From UBA7985 sp038141425 (GTDB lineage Bacteria > Pseudomonadota > Alphaproteobacteria > UBA7985): a stretch of DNA of 64,000 nucleotides. This document shows positions 51,544-59,710 of the stretch, in pieces (within the stretch, counting starts at the first letter, position 1; each line of letters begins with the position of its first letter). The DNA lies in NCBI GenBank assembly GCA_038141425.1, contig JAYQIC010000010.1, positions 1 through 64,000 of the forward strand, written 5' to 3'. The notes below the pieces were generated by a model. It saw only the letters and a program-made list of their open reading frames with translations. It made no database searches and was not told where the DNA came from. The position numbers were made by a program, and so were the translations under genes.

Positions 51544-52170
51544 ATGGTGCGGATCTACGGCGATTGCCTGTCGGGCAACTGTTACAAGCTCAAGCTCGTA
51601 CTCGAGTTGCTGGGCACGCCCCATGTCTGGAAGTTCACCACCTGGACAGATGGCAGCACCCGGACCGATGCGTTCCGCGCCATCAACCCGGCGGGCAAGG
51701 TGCCAGTTCTCGAGACCTCCAAGGGCGAGATGATCCCGGAAAGCGGCGCGGCGCTCTACTACCTCGCTCGCGACAGTCATCTTTGGCCCCAGCGCGAAGT
51801 CGACCGGGCACAGGTGCTGCGCTGGATGTTCTTCGAGCAGTACAGCCACGAGCCGAATATCGCTGTGTCGCATTCGATCCGCGCCGGGATCTACAGCCTG
51901 GAAAACGCGGACGAGCGGCTTGCGGCGCTCAAGCCCAAGGGCGAAGAGGCCCTGGCGACCATGGAACAACATCTTGCCAGCAACGACTGGCTTGTTGCCG
52001 GCGCGCCGACCAACGCCGACATCGCCCTTTATCCCTACACGTCCAAGGCCGCCGTCGCTGGTTTTGATCTTGAAGCCTACCCGGCGGTCGTCGCCTGGCT
52101 GGGCCGGGTCGAGCGGCTTCTCGGGTTTATCTCCTTTGATGAGGCTATCGCACAGACGACCCCGGCGTGA
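51544..52170 (+). CDS. Glutathione S-transferase family protein
   Basis: This is a 208-residue GST. The thioredoxin-like half begins VRIYGDCLSGNCYKLKLVLELL, with NPAGKVPVLET and PESGAALYYLA for the cis-Pro and gamma-glutamyl-binding residues. The helical half contains EQYSHEPNIAVSHSIR and WLVAGAPTNADIALYPY, the usual N-capping/hydrophobic staple region. The specific role (detoxification or a catabolic step) cannot be told. It is divergent from the amidohydrolase. The frame is intact. Confidence 0.9.
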   Translation: MVRIYGDCLSGNCYKLKLVLELLGTPHVWKFTTWTDGSTRTDAFRAINPAGKVPVLETSKGEMIPESGAALYYLARDSHLWPQREVDRAQVLRWMFFEQYSHEPNIAVSHSIRAGIYSLENADERLAALKPKGEEALATMEQHLASNDWLVAGAPTNADIALYPYTSKAAVAGFDLEAYPAVVAWLGRVERLLGFISFDEAIAQTTPA

Positions 52171-52247
52171 TATCGCTTTGGTAACGCGGAGGGGCCGTCC
52201 CCCTAGCGCGCCACCATTGACCCTTCAGCGATCAGGGAGACTGCGCG

Positions 52248-52955
52248 ATGACACCCCATATTGAAGCCGCCGCAGGCGACTACGCCGAAGACATCCTGCT
52301 TCCCGGGGATCCCGCCCGCGCCGAATGGATCGCTGAGACCTTCCTCTCGGACGTGCGGGTTGTGAACCGGGTGCGGGGGGCGATTGGGCTGACCGGAAGC
52401 TATCAGGGACGGCCGGTCTCGGTGCAGGCAACCGGCATGGGTATGCCTTCGGCGGCGATTTACCTCAACGAGCTGCTGATGGAGTACGGGGTCAAACGCA
52501 TGATCCGCGTTGGCACCTGCGGCGGCCTGAACGCCGACTACAAGGTTCGCGACATGGTACTGGTGCAGGCTGCGTCGACCAATTCCAACCAGAATGGCGC
52601 ACTGTTCGCGCCTTATCAGTATGCCTCGATCGCTGACTTTGGCTTGCTGAGCACTGCTGCCGGACTGGCGAAGAAGGCCGGGCTGCGAACCGTGGTCGGC
52701 GGTATCGTCACCGATGACAACTTCTACGACCCCATGGGCGGCGCGCCCTATGAAGTGTTGAAGAAGCACGGGACCGTTGCTGTGGAAATGGAGACAGCGG
52801 CCGTCTACACCATTGCCGCGCGCTATGGCGCCAAGGCGCTGACCATCGCGACCATTTCAGATTGCCTGATCACCCACGAGCAACTTTCACCGGACGAGCG
52901 GCAGGAGAGCCTCGTTGAGATGGTGCAACTGGCGCTCGATACCTTTGCCGCCTGA
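52248..52955 (+). CDS. deoD: Purine-nucleoside phosphorylase, DeoD type
   Basis: This 235-residue enzyme cleaves purine (deoxy)nucleosides with phosphate in nucleoside salvage. Seen are EDILLPGDPARAEWIAETFL (phosphate site GDP.R), GRPVSVQATGMGMPSAAIY, RMIRVGTCGGLN, DDNFYDPMGG, VEMETAAVYTIAARYGAKAL (the ribose-binding Met/Glu) and ISDCLITHEQLSPDER (the catalytic Asp). The length matches E. coli DeoD. The ATG at 52248 has AGGGAG upstream. It is followed by the deacetylase gene. The frame is intact. Confidence 0.93.
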   Translation: MTPHIEAAAGDYAEDILLPGDPARAEWIAETFLSDVRVVNRVRGAIGLTGSYQGRPVSVQATGMGMPSAAIYLNELLMEYGVKRMIRVGTCGGLNADYKVRDMVLVQAASTNSNQNGALFAPYQYASIADFGLLSTAAGLAKKAGLRTVVGGIVTDDNFYDPMGGAPYEVLKKHGTVAVEMETAAVYTIAARYGAKALTIATISDCLITHEQLSPDERQESLVEMVQLALDTFAA

Positions 52956-52988
52956 TTGCGGCCGGCTTCGATCGAACCTGACCCGCCC

Positions 52989-53914
52989 ATGAGCGTATCG
53001 CTGCCGCTGCCCTTGGTTTATGCCAGTACCTATCAGGCAAGCATTCCGAGCGATCATCGCTTTCCCATGGGCAAGTACGGCACGGTCTATGCGCTGATCT
53101 CACAGCGGCCCTGGTTCGCGGAAGCCTCGTTGCATCAGGCCATCCCCGCAACGGTGCAGCAGGCGAGCCTCGCCCACGACCCCGACTACGTCCAGCGGGT
53201 TGCCGACGGCGAACTGACCCCAGGCGAAGTCCGCGTCATCGGCCTGCCGCAGAAACAGACGGTGCGCGAACGTTCCTTTGCATCCGCCGGGGGAGCTTGC
53301 TGGCCTGCCGCCTCGCGTTGCAATCGGGGTGGGCGGGATCGCTGGCCGGGGGCTCGCACCACGCCGGTCCGAGCGGTGGACGCGGGTTCTGCGTCATGAA
53401 TGACGTCGGTATCGCGCTGTCTTGGCTGCTCGCTGATGAAACCCTGAGCCGGGCGCTGGTGCTCGACCTCGACGTGCATCAGGGCGACGGCACAGCCGAA
53501 ATCTTTGCCAATGAACCCCGGGTTGAGACCATCAGCCTGCACTGCGAGGATAACTTTCCCTTCCGCAAAGCGCGGTCGGACGTCGATTTGGGCCTGCCCG
53601 CGGGTACGGGCGACAGCGGCTACCTGCAGGCGCTCGACGGGCTGCTGACCAAAATCACCGGGCGGGCAAGAGACTGCGATCTCATCGTGCTCAATGCCGG
53701 GGTTGATCCCCATGCCGATGACCGTCTCGGGCGGTTGGCATTGAGCGAGGATGGGCTGGCGCAGCGCGATCTGATGGTCTTCGACTGGGCGCGGGACTTG
53801 GCAAAGCCCCTTTGCGTCGTCATGGGCGGGGGCTACGATCACCGCATCGACGTCATTGCCGAGCGCCACGCGCGGGTTTACGACCGACTCTTTCAGGCCG
53901 CCAGCAGAGGTTAG
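52989..53914 (+). CDS. Histone deacetylase-like (arginase/deacetylase fold) hydrolase (frameshifted)
   Basis: This is a zinc deacetylase of about 305 residues. The N-terminus reads YASTYQASIPSDHRFPMGKYG. After a frame change near 53290 come GGSHHAGPSGGRGFCVMNDVGIA (active-site His pair), LVLDLDVHQGDGTAEIF (Zn-binding Asp and His), LIVLNAGVDPHADDRLGRL (second Zn Asp) and VVMGGGYDHR. Bacterial members deacetylate acetylpolyamines, acetoin-linked targets or proteins. Gamma carbonic anhydrase starts three bases after its stop, so they form an operon. Confidence 0.9.
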
Positions 53915-53917
53915 CCC

Positions 53918-54442
53918 ATGCCCCGTATTTTTGAGTTTGACGGTATAAAGCCGCAGATCGACCCCACTGCCTATATCGCCCCGGGTGCCGTGATCATCGG
54001 CAACGTGCGCATCGCGGCTGGCGCTTCGGTGTGGTTCAACGCGGTACTGCGCGGCGACAACGAGATTATCGACATCGGTGAGAATTCCAACGTGCAGGAT
54101 GGCGCCGTCGTTCACACCGATATTGGTTATCCCGTGAAAATTGAGGCCAACGTTACCGTTGGCCATACTGTCATCCTGCACGGCTGCCACCTTGAAGAAG
54201 GCTGCCTGATCGGCATGGGGGCAACGGTGCTCAATGGCGCCGTGATCTCGAAAGGCTCGCTGGTCGGTGCAGGGGCGCTGGTGACCGAAGGCAAGAGCTT
54301 CGAACCCGGTCAGCTGATCGTCGGCAGCCCGGCGCGGGCCATCCGTCCCCTCGATGACGGCGGCAAGGCAGTCACTGCCGGGGGCAGCCGCTTTTACACG
54401 GCAAACAGCGAGCGTTTTGCCAAGTCCCTGAAACCGGTCTAA
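53918..54442 (+). CDS. Gamma-class carbonic anhydrase-family protein
   Basis: This is a 174-residue left-handed beta-helix protein with hexapeptide repeats. Conserved are AYIAPGAVIIGNVRIAAGASVWFNA, LRGDNEIIDIGENSNVQDGAVVHTD, and the His pair in VTVGHTVILHGCHL, which with the earlier VVHTD His forms the metal site of the gamma class. It ends in an amphipathic helix. Relatives include YrdA, PaaY thioesterase and true anhydrases; activity cannot be told. It overlaps no neighbour and probably shares a transcript with the deacetylase. The frame is intact. Confidence 0.9.
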   Translation: MPRIFEFDGIKPQIDPTAYIAPGAVIIGNVRIAAGASVWFNAVLRGDNEIIDIGENSNVQDGAVVHTDIGYPVKIEANVTVGHTVILHGCHLEEGCLIGMGATVLNGAVISKGSLVGAGALVTEGKSFEPGQLIVGSPARAIRPLDDGGKAVTAGGSRFYTANSERFAKSLKPV

Positions 54443-54492
54443 CTCAGACCAAGAACAATCGCCGCTTCGGCAGCATCGGTAGGAACATCAGC

Positions 54493-55371
54493 ATGGCAAA
54501 AGTCGCCTTTCTCGGTCTCGGGGTCATGGGATACCCCATGGCCGGTCATCTCGTCAGCGCGGGACACAGCGTCACCGTCTATAACCGCAGTGGTGCCAAG
54601 GCTGCCGGCTGGTCCGAGCAACACAAGGGCGGCCATCAGCCAACCCCGCGCGAGGCGGCAGCGGGTCAGGCCATCGTCTTTGCCTGCGTGGGCAACGATG
54701 ATGACCTCCGCTCGGTCTGCTTGGGCGAGGATGGCGCCTTTGCCGGCATGGACAAGGGCGCGCTGTTCGTCGATCACACCACCGTTTCGCCGACCGTGAC
54801 CCGTGAGCTGGCGCAGGCAGCCGCGGCACAGGGGCTACGCTACGTCGACGCCCCGATCTCCGGTGGGCAGGCAGGTGCCGAAAACGGTGTACTGACCGTC
54901 ATGTGCGGCGGCGCTCAGGCCGACTTTGACGAGGCCTTTTCGGTGATCGACGCCTACGCCAAGAAATGCATGCTTATTGGTCCCATTGGCGCTGGCCAGC
55001 AAACCAAGATGCTCAACCAGATCTGTATCGCTGGCTTGGTGCAGGGGCTGTCAGAGGCCGTTGCACTGGGGCAGGCGCTTGAGTTGGATATGGAAGCCGT
55101 GCTCGACGTTATCTCCGGCGGCGCTGCCCAGAGCTGGCAGATGGAGAACCGCGGCAAGACCATGGTTGCCGACGAATTCGAGTTTGGCTTTGCGGTGGAC
55201 TGGATGCGCAAGGATCTGGGGATTTGTCTCGCTGAAGCGCGTGCCAATGGCATGACCCTGCCGGTGACGGCTCTGGTCGATCAGTTCTACGGCGACGTGC
55301 AGAAGATGGGCGGTGGGCGCTGGGACACCTCCAGCCTGCTGCGGCGCCTGACCAAGACGCCAAAGGTGTGA
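54493..55371 (+). CDS. 3-hydroxyisobutyrate dehydrogenase-family protein
   Basis: This is a 292-residue beta-hydroxyacid dehydrogenase. FLGLGVMGYPMAGHLVSAGH is the NAD motif, VDHTTVSPTVTRELA and YVDAPISGGQAGAENGVLTVM are the substrate loops, and GAGQQTKMLNQICIAG contains the catalytic Lys. FAVDWMRKDLGICLAEAR is the typical C-terminal helix. Candidate substrates are 3-hydroxyisobutyrate (valine breakdown) or a tartronate/glucarate intermediate. It follows gamma-CA on the same strand. The frame is intact. Confidence 0.9.
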   Translation: MAKVAFLGLGVMGYPMAGHLVSAGHSVTVYNRSGAKAAGWSEQHKGGHQPTPREAAAGQAIVFACVGNDDDLRSVCLGEDGAFAGMDKGALFVDHTTVSPTVTRELAQAAAAQGLRYVDAPISGGQAGAENGVLTVMCGGAQADFDEAFSVIDAYAKKCMLIGPIGAGQQTKMLNQICIAGLVQGLSEAVALGQALELDMEAVLDVISGGAAQSWQMENRGKTMVADEFEFGFAVDWMRKDLGICLAEARANGMTLPVTALVDQFYGDVQKMGGGRWDTSSLLRRLTKTPKV

Positions 55372-55376
55372 TCACC

Positions 55377-55876
55377 ATGACCGTTCTATCACTAATGTTT
55401 CGCAGTCTGCGGTTCGTTTCGCTCGCTACTGTCGTCATGCTGGCCTTGGGCCTGCCGCTTGCAGCCCGCTCTTCGGGGACCGGCAAGGGCGAGGGCAGCG
55501 GTGTGCAGTGGCTCCGGATGACCCATGCCGACTTTCAGGATTTCCTCCACGATAATCCGCAGGGCGTTACACTGGTGTTCTCAGCGGTCGATGGCACCCC
55601 GCTCGGGCGCGAGTACCACGCGCCAGACCTCAGCGTCTTCCTCGAATACGGCAGCGATAACGAGCGGATAAGGGGGCAGTTGAGCTACGCGCCGGGCAAC
55701 CAGTTCTGCTATCGCTATCCCGCCTATCTTGATGAGTTTTGCTGGGTATATTTCCAGTCAGAACAGGGGTTTATGGAGGAAAGTACGACTTCGGATGAAG
55801 TGGATTTTTCCAGATCATCCCCGGAAACCAGTTTGAGGACGAATGGGGCAATAACTGGGCGCAACGCTTTGATTAA
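55377..55876 (+). CDS. Exported protein of unknown function (frameshifted)
   Basis: This is a protein of about 165 residues with a signal peptide (FVSLATVVMLALGLPLAA). The mature domain has MTHADFQDFLHDNPQG, SVFLEYGSDNERIRGQ, QFCYRYPAYLDEFCWVYFQS and, after a frame change at the T5 run near 55800, FFQIIPGNQFEDEW ending AQRFD at a TAA (55874-55876). Without the shift the frame runs to 55919 with unconvincing sequence. Two Cys may bond. It resembles small exported proteins that measure ionic or redox state only in general layout. The function is unknown. It starts six bases after the dehydrogenase stop. Confidence 0.6.
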
Positions 55877-55974
55877 GCGCGGAAAAATGCAGAGATCACT
55901 TGCATTCGGGGCAGGCTGAGGCTTTGGTGGACCTGCTTCATATTCTCCGGACTCTCGTCGCGGTAGCCTGATCC

Positions 55975-56844
55975 ATGCCACGGTTGTTTCCTGATGAAAT
56001 TTCTGTCCCAGCGCAATGGCTTACCCGGCGTGTCTCACCCTTACGTCGTGTAATCAGCGCCTGCTTTCTGGGGTTAGGGATCGGCTGCATTATCGGAATT
56101 TCGCCCGCTCACGCCCAGAACCAGTCTTTGTTCCGGTCGAGTGTCACCTCCGAAGCGGTGGAAAGCATCTATAGCGTGCCTTTCGAAGCCTTCGCTGGAC
56201 AATGGCTGAACGGGGTTGGGAAAACACCTGTTGACCCGCGTTCTCTGGAAATCCTGCAGAGTTTTGGCTTTCGTGGTTGGCTGCGCGCGCGAAATCACCG
56301 GGCCTTTGCCATTGGAACACCGGCATCCTGTCCGTTCAGCTGGCGGTCTTCGGGCTATCCGAACCGGGAGATGGCTGTTGAAGCCGCGATGGCACCCTGC
56401 GTGCGGGGTGCGCTGGAGTTCAACGCGCATCAGCCAGAGCAGTGTGGCTGCCGCATCGCGCTGGTCGATGATCAACTCTATGTCGACCCGGCAGATTTGG
56501 CCGTTCCAAAGATTATCCCGGCGCTGTGGGACTTCGGCGAGGGCAATCTGATCGTTGGGGTGATCGAGTATGATCGCCTGTTTGGCGAGGATAACGCCGT
56601 CGAGTTCCGCGATAACGTCGGCGATTTACGGTGCCAGGGGACGTTCTCGGCTTCCATCGCGTTGGTCGATAACCGGTTCCAGCTCAACTGCGATTTTGCC
56701 GACGGCGTGCTGCGCGGCAGCCTGCGCGTCCGCAATCTGCAGAGCTTCAATCCACACGGTGAAACGGTGGTGCGCGATGAGGACAACCGGCGCATCCGCT
56801 TTGTGGTCGCGCAGGCTGTGGTGCACTACCTCGAAGGCCGCTAG
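55975..56844 (+). CDS. Exported protein of unknown function
   Basis: I do not recognise this 289-residue protein. A long N-region (about 25 residues) precedes a hydrophobic segment ACFLGLGIGCIIGISPAHA, which looks like a signal peptide. The mature part has six Cys, including PEQCGCRIALVDDQLYV and LRCQGTFSAS/LNCDFADG. FAIGTPASCPFSWRSSGYPNREMAVEAAM resembles a small 'GYxS..EA' module in which a Cys-containing strand is followed by a helix. It ends AQAVVHYLEGR at a TAG, after which the same frame stays open for another 47 codons. Confidence 0.55.
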   Translation: MPRLFPDEISVPAQWLTRRVSPLRRVISACFLGLGIGCIIGISPAHAQNQSLFRSSVTSEAVESIYSVPFEAFAGQWLNGVGKTPVDPRSLEILQSFGFRGWLRARNHRAFAIGTPASCPFSWRSSGYPNREMAVEAAMAPCVRGALEFNAHQPEQCGCRIALVDDQLYVDPADLAVPKIIPALWDFGEGNLIVGVIEYDRLFGEDNAVEFRDNVGDLRCQGTFSASIALVDNRFQLNCDFADGVLRGSLRVRNLQSFNPHGETVVRDEDNRRIRFVVAQAVVHYLEGR

Positions 56845-57033
56845 GGCAGGACCGTCTATCGGGGCAGTCACGCTGCCCTTGATGCCGGGATCAGCCTTGC
56901 GCCAGACGGTCTGCTGCTCGGGTTGATCTTCCCTGACGATCCCGCAAAAGCATCGCGATTGCGCGCGCTGGCTTGCATCCCTATCTGAGGCGCGACGCAG
57001 GTTGCACCCGTTGCTGATGAGAAGGATCCCAGG

Positions 57034-58741
57034 ATGGCATTTGAGCGCGTTCCTGAACTCTACGCTGCCCCAAATGAGCGGGCGGAATTGCTCGAAAAAA
57101 TCAAGGATATGCCGTCGATCAACCTGACCCCGCGTCAGCTGTGCGATCTGGAGCTAATGATGAACGGCGGCTTTGCGCCGCTGACCGGCTTTTTGGGCGA
57201 GGAAGACTACAACAGCGTGGTGGAAACCATGCGCCTGACCTCGGACGCGCTGTGGCCGATCCCGATCACCCTCGATATCAGCGACGCCCTCGCCGAAACC
57301 CTGACGCTCGGTGCGCAAGCCGTGCTGCGGGATCAGGAAGGCGTGCCGCTGGCTGTGATCGACGTCGAGGAAATGTACCGCCCGGACAAGCATCGTGAGG
57401 CCGAAATGGTTTACGGCGCCGATGACGAGGCCCACCCGGCTGTGCGCTACCTGCACCACCAGACCGGTCCGGTTTACCTCGGCGGTGCAGTGACAGGCAT
57501 TGATGAGCCGGTGCACTACGACTACCGCCAACACCGCTACACCCCGAACGACCTGCGTCGCATGTTCCACAAGTGGGGCTGGCGCAAGGTGGTGGCGTTC
57601 CAGACCCGGAACCCGCTCCACCGCGCGCACGTCGAACTGACCGTCCGCGCCGCGCAGCTGACCGAGGCAAACCTGCTGATCCATCCGGTTGTCGGCATGA
57701 CCAAGCCCGGCGACGTCGACCACTTTACCCGCGTGCGCTGCTACGAGGCGGTGATGCGCCACTACCCCGACCAGACTACGGCCATGGCGCTGCTGCACCT
57801 GGCCATGCGGATGGCTGGCCCACGTGAAGCGCTGTGGCACGCTCTGATCCGCCGCAATCACGGCTGTACCCACTTTATCGTCGGCCGTGACCACGCCGGA
57901 CCGGGCAAGAACTCGCAAGGCGAGGATTTCTACGGTCCCTACGATGCGCAGGAGATGGTGACCAAGTACGCCGACGAGATCGGCATCGAAATGGTGCCGT
58001 TCCAGGCCATGGTTTACGTACAGGAGCGCGCCCAGTACGTGCCAATTAACGAGGTGGGCGAGGACGAGCCCCAGCTGAACATCTCCGGTACCGAGCTGCG
58101 CCGTCGCTTGCGTGAGGGTCTGGAGATCGACGAATGGTTCTCCTATCCCGACGTGGTGCAGGAGCTGCGCAAAACCCACCCGCCGCGCGATCAACAGGGC
58201 TTCACCCTGTTCTTCACCGGTCTTTCAGGCTCCGGCAAATCCACCATCGCCAACGCGGTGATGACCAAACTGCTGGAGGCCGGCGGGCGTCCGGTGACGC
58301 TGCTCGACGGTGACGTGGTTCGGAAGAACCTGTCCTCGGAGCTGACCTTCTCCAAGGAGCATCGTGATCTGAACATCCAGCGGATCGGCTACGTCGCGTC
58401 GGAGATCACCAAGAACGGCGGTATCGCCATCTGTGCGCCGATTGCGCCCTACAAGGCGACACGGGATCAGGTTCGCGACATGATCGAGCCGCTCGGCGGT
58501 TTCCTCGAAATCCACGTGGCAACCAGCCTTGAAGTGTGTGAGAGCCGTGACCGCAAGGGCCTTTATGCCAAGGCCCGCGCTGGTCTGATCAAGGAGTTCA
58601 CGGGGATCGATGATCCCTACGAGACCCCAGTTGAACCCGGAATTGGTGCTGGATACGGACGAAGCGACGCCTGATGAATCCGCGCACAAGATTCTGCTTA
58701 AGCTTGAATCCATGGGGCTGCTGTCGGCACGCACCAGCTAG
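57034..58741 (+). CDS. sat/cysC: Fused sulfate adenylyltransferase / adenylylsulfate kinase (frameshifted near the end)
   Basis: This is a bifunctional enzyme of about 568 residues converting sulfate to APS and then PAPS for sulfur assimilation. The N-terminal ATP sulfurylase has LMMNGGFAPLTGFLGEEDYN, FQTRNPLHRAHVELT (the QxRN and HxxH site), VGRDHAGPGKNSQG and ISGTELRRRLREG. The C-terminal APS kinase has the P-loop FTGLSGSGKSTIANA, LLDGDVVRKNLSSELTFS and ITKNGGIAICAPIAPY. A frame change near 58632 falls between DDPYETP and the proper end NPELVLDTDEATPDESAH...LLSARTS at 58741. It starts at 57034 after AGGATCCCAGG. A strong terminator follows. Confidence 0.95.
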
Positions 58742-58771
58742 GGCTTTCACGAGGCTGCAATGAGTGAACAG

Positions 58772-58804
58772 GGCCGGGGTCAGGCGATGATCCCGGCCTT
58801 TTTT
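58772..58804 (+). terminator. Rho-independent terminator after sat/cysC
   Basis: GGCCGGG pairs with CCCGGCC around a 13-base loop, followed directly by TTTTTT. It lies 30 bases past the corrected stop of sat/cysC. Confidence 0.88.
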
Positions 58805-58976
58805 GCGTCCGAAGGCCCGCGGCTCCGTCTGGTCTTGAGACATGCCCGTCAGGACTCGAAACTTTACGCGACAATTGCCGAAAATTCAGGTATAACCTCG
58901 TCAGTTTCAGATGTTGATTTTCTTCCATCCGAGGCAGGCCCGCAGGTTTTGAAGGGTCGCCGCAGGGGTCCTCTTG

Positions 58977-59288
58977 ATGATCAGAGTTTTGCTGGTTCTG
59001 CCGCTGCTTGCCTTTGCCGCCTGCGAGTTCTCGCGGCCGACGATCATGGCGAGCAATCCGGAGATCTCGCTCAAGCCGCGCGACGGCGAAGTGCGTCTGG
59101 TCGACGTCCGCCTCGGCGTGGCGCATCTGGAAGCCACCTGCGACCCCGGCTCGAGCGCCATCTGCAGCGTCTATGCTGCACGCTGGTGCCAGAACCCACC
59201 GAAGGTCTATGACCAGCAAAAGTACCTCACGGGCGCCAATGGGCAGGAGCGGACCGTCTATCTGGCCAGTTGCGATCCCCGCGTCTGA
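58977..59288 (+). CDS. Small lipoprotein of unknown function
   Basis: This is a 103-residue protein with a lipoprotein signal peptide (VLLVLPLLAFAAC, lipidated Cys near residue 16) followed by a domain with four further Cys (ATCDPGSSAICSVYAARWCQ and LASCDPRV) that could form two disulfides. No family is recognised. The ATG at 58977 is preferred over an overlapping TTG. The frame is intact. Confidence 0.65.
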   Translation: MIRVLLVLPLLAFAACEFSRPTIMASNPEISLKPRDGEVRLVDVRLGVAHLEATCDPGSSAICSVYAARWCQNPPKVYDQQKYLTGANGQERTVYLASCDPRV

Positions 59289-59362
59289 CTTGCGGACGGT
59301 TCCCGCGCTCCCCATCTGTTTTGAAGTAAATTGGTTTGAAATCAACTGGGGGACAGACCGAC

Positions 59363-59524
59363 ATGTCGAACCGAAACATCCGCATTGAAACCCACTCTGG
59401 TCTGGGCATGGCCTGGTTCGTCGGGTGGCTGTTCACCGTCGGTTTTCTCAGCAAGGGCTTTTGGGGCGGTGTGCTGGCGTTGATCGTCTGGCCCTATATG
59501 CTCGGCAACCACTTTCAGCCCTGA
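59363..59524 (+). CDS. Small membrane protein of unknown function
   Basis: This is a 53-residue protein with two short hydrophobic stretches (MAWFVGWLFTVGFL and GGVLALIVWPYMLG) and a polar N-terminus. The ATG at 59363 is preceded by GGGGGA. No named family is recognised; many Proteobacteria carry similar unannotated small membrane proteins. Confidence 0.55.
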   Translation: MSNRNIRIETHSGLGMAWFVGWLFTVGFLSKGFWGGVLALIVWPYMLGNHFQP

Positions 59525-59554
59525 GCGGTGGCGGGTCGCGCGGCGGCGCGGCAG

Positions 59555-59633
59555 TGGCCCGCCCTGCAGGACTCGAACCTGCAACCTACTCGCTTAGAAG
59601 GCGAGTTGCTCTATCCAGTTGAGCTAAGGGCGG
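59555..59633 (-). tRNA. tRNA-Arg (anticodon UCU)
   Basis: On the reverse strand the cloverleaf reads acceptor CCGCCCT/AGGGCGG, D-arm GCTC...GAGC, anticodon loop CTTCTAA giving UCU (reads AGA), T-arm GCAGG-TTCGAGT-CCTGC, discriminator G and encoded CCA. At 79 nt it is two longer than usual because the anticodon arm can pair as six base pairs (ACTCGC/GCGAGT) instead of five. The base pairs at C1-G72 are also less common than G1-C72. Confidence 0.93.
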
Positions 59634-59710
59634 GCGGGGCGCCTCGGGCGGTGTAGATGCGTGCTAACATGCGCCTTGGTAAGGCTCAACTGCGCAGCGC
59701 GGTTGCTGGT

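Noticed and set aside
57034..58741. Truncated APS kinase because the open frame stops at 58674
   Set aside because: A one-base shift near 58632 restores the normal C-terminus to 58741, followed at once by a terminator.
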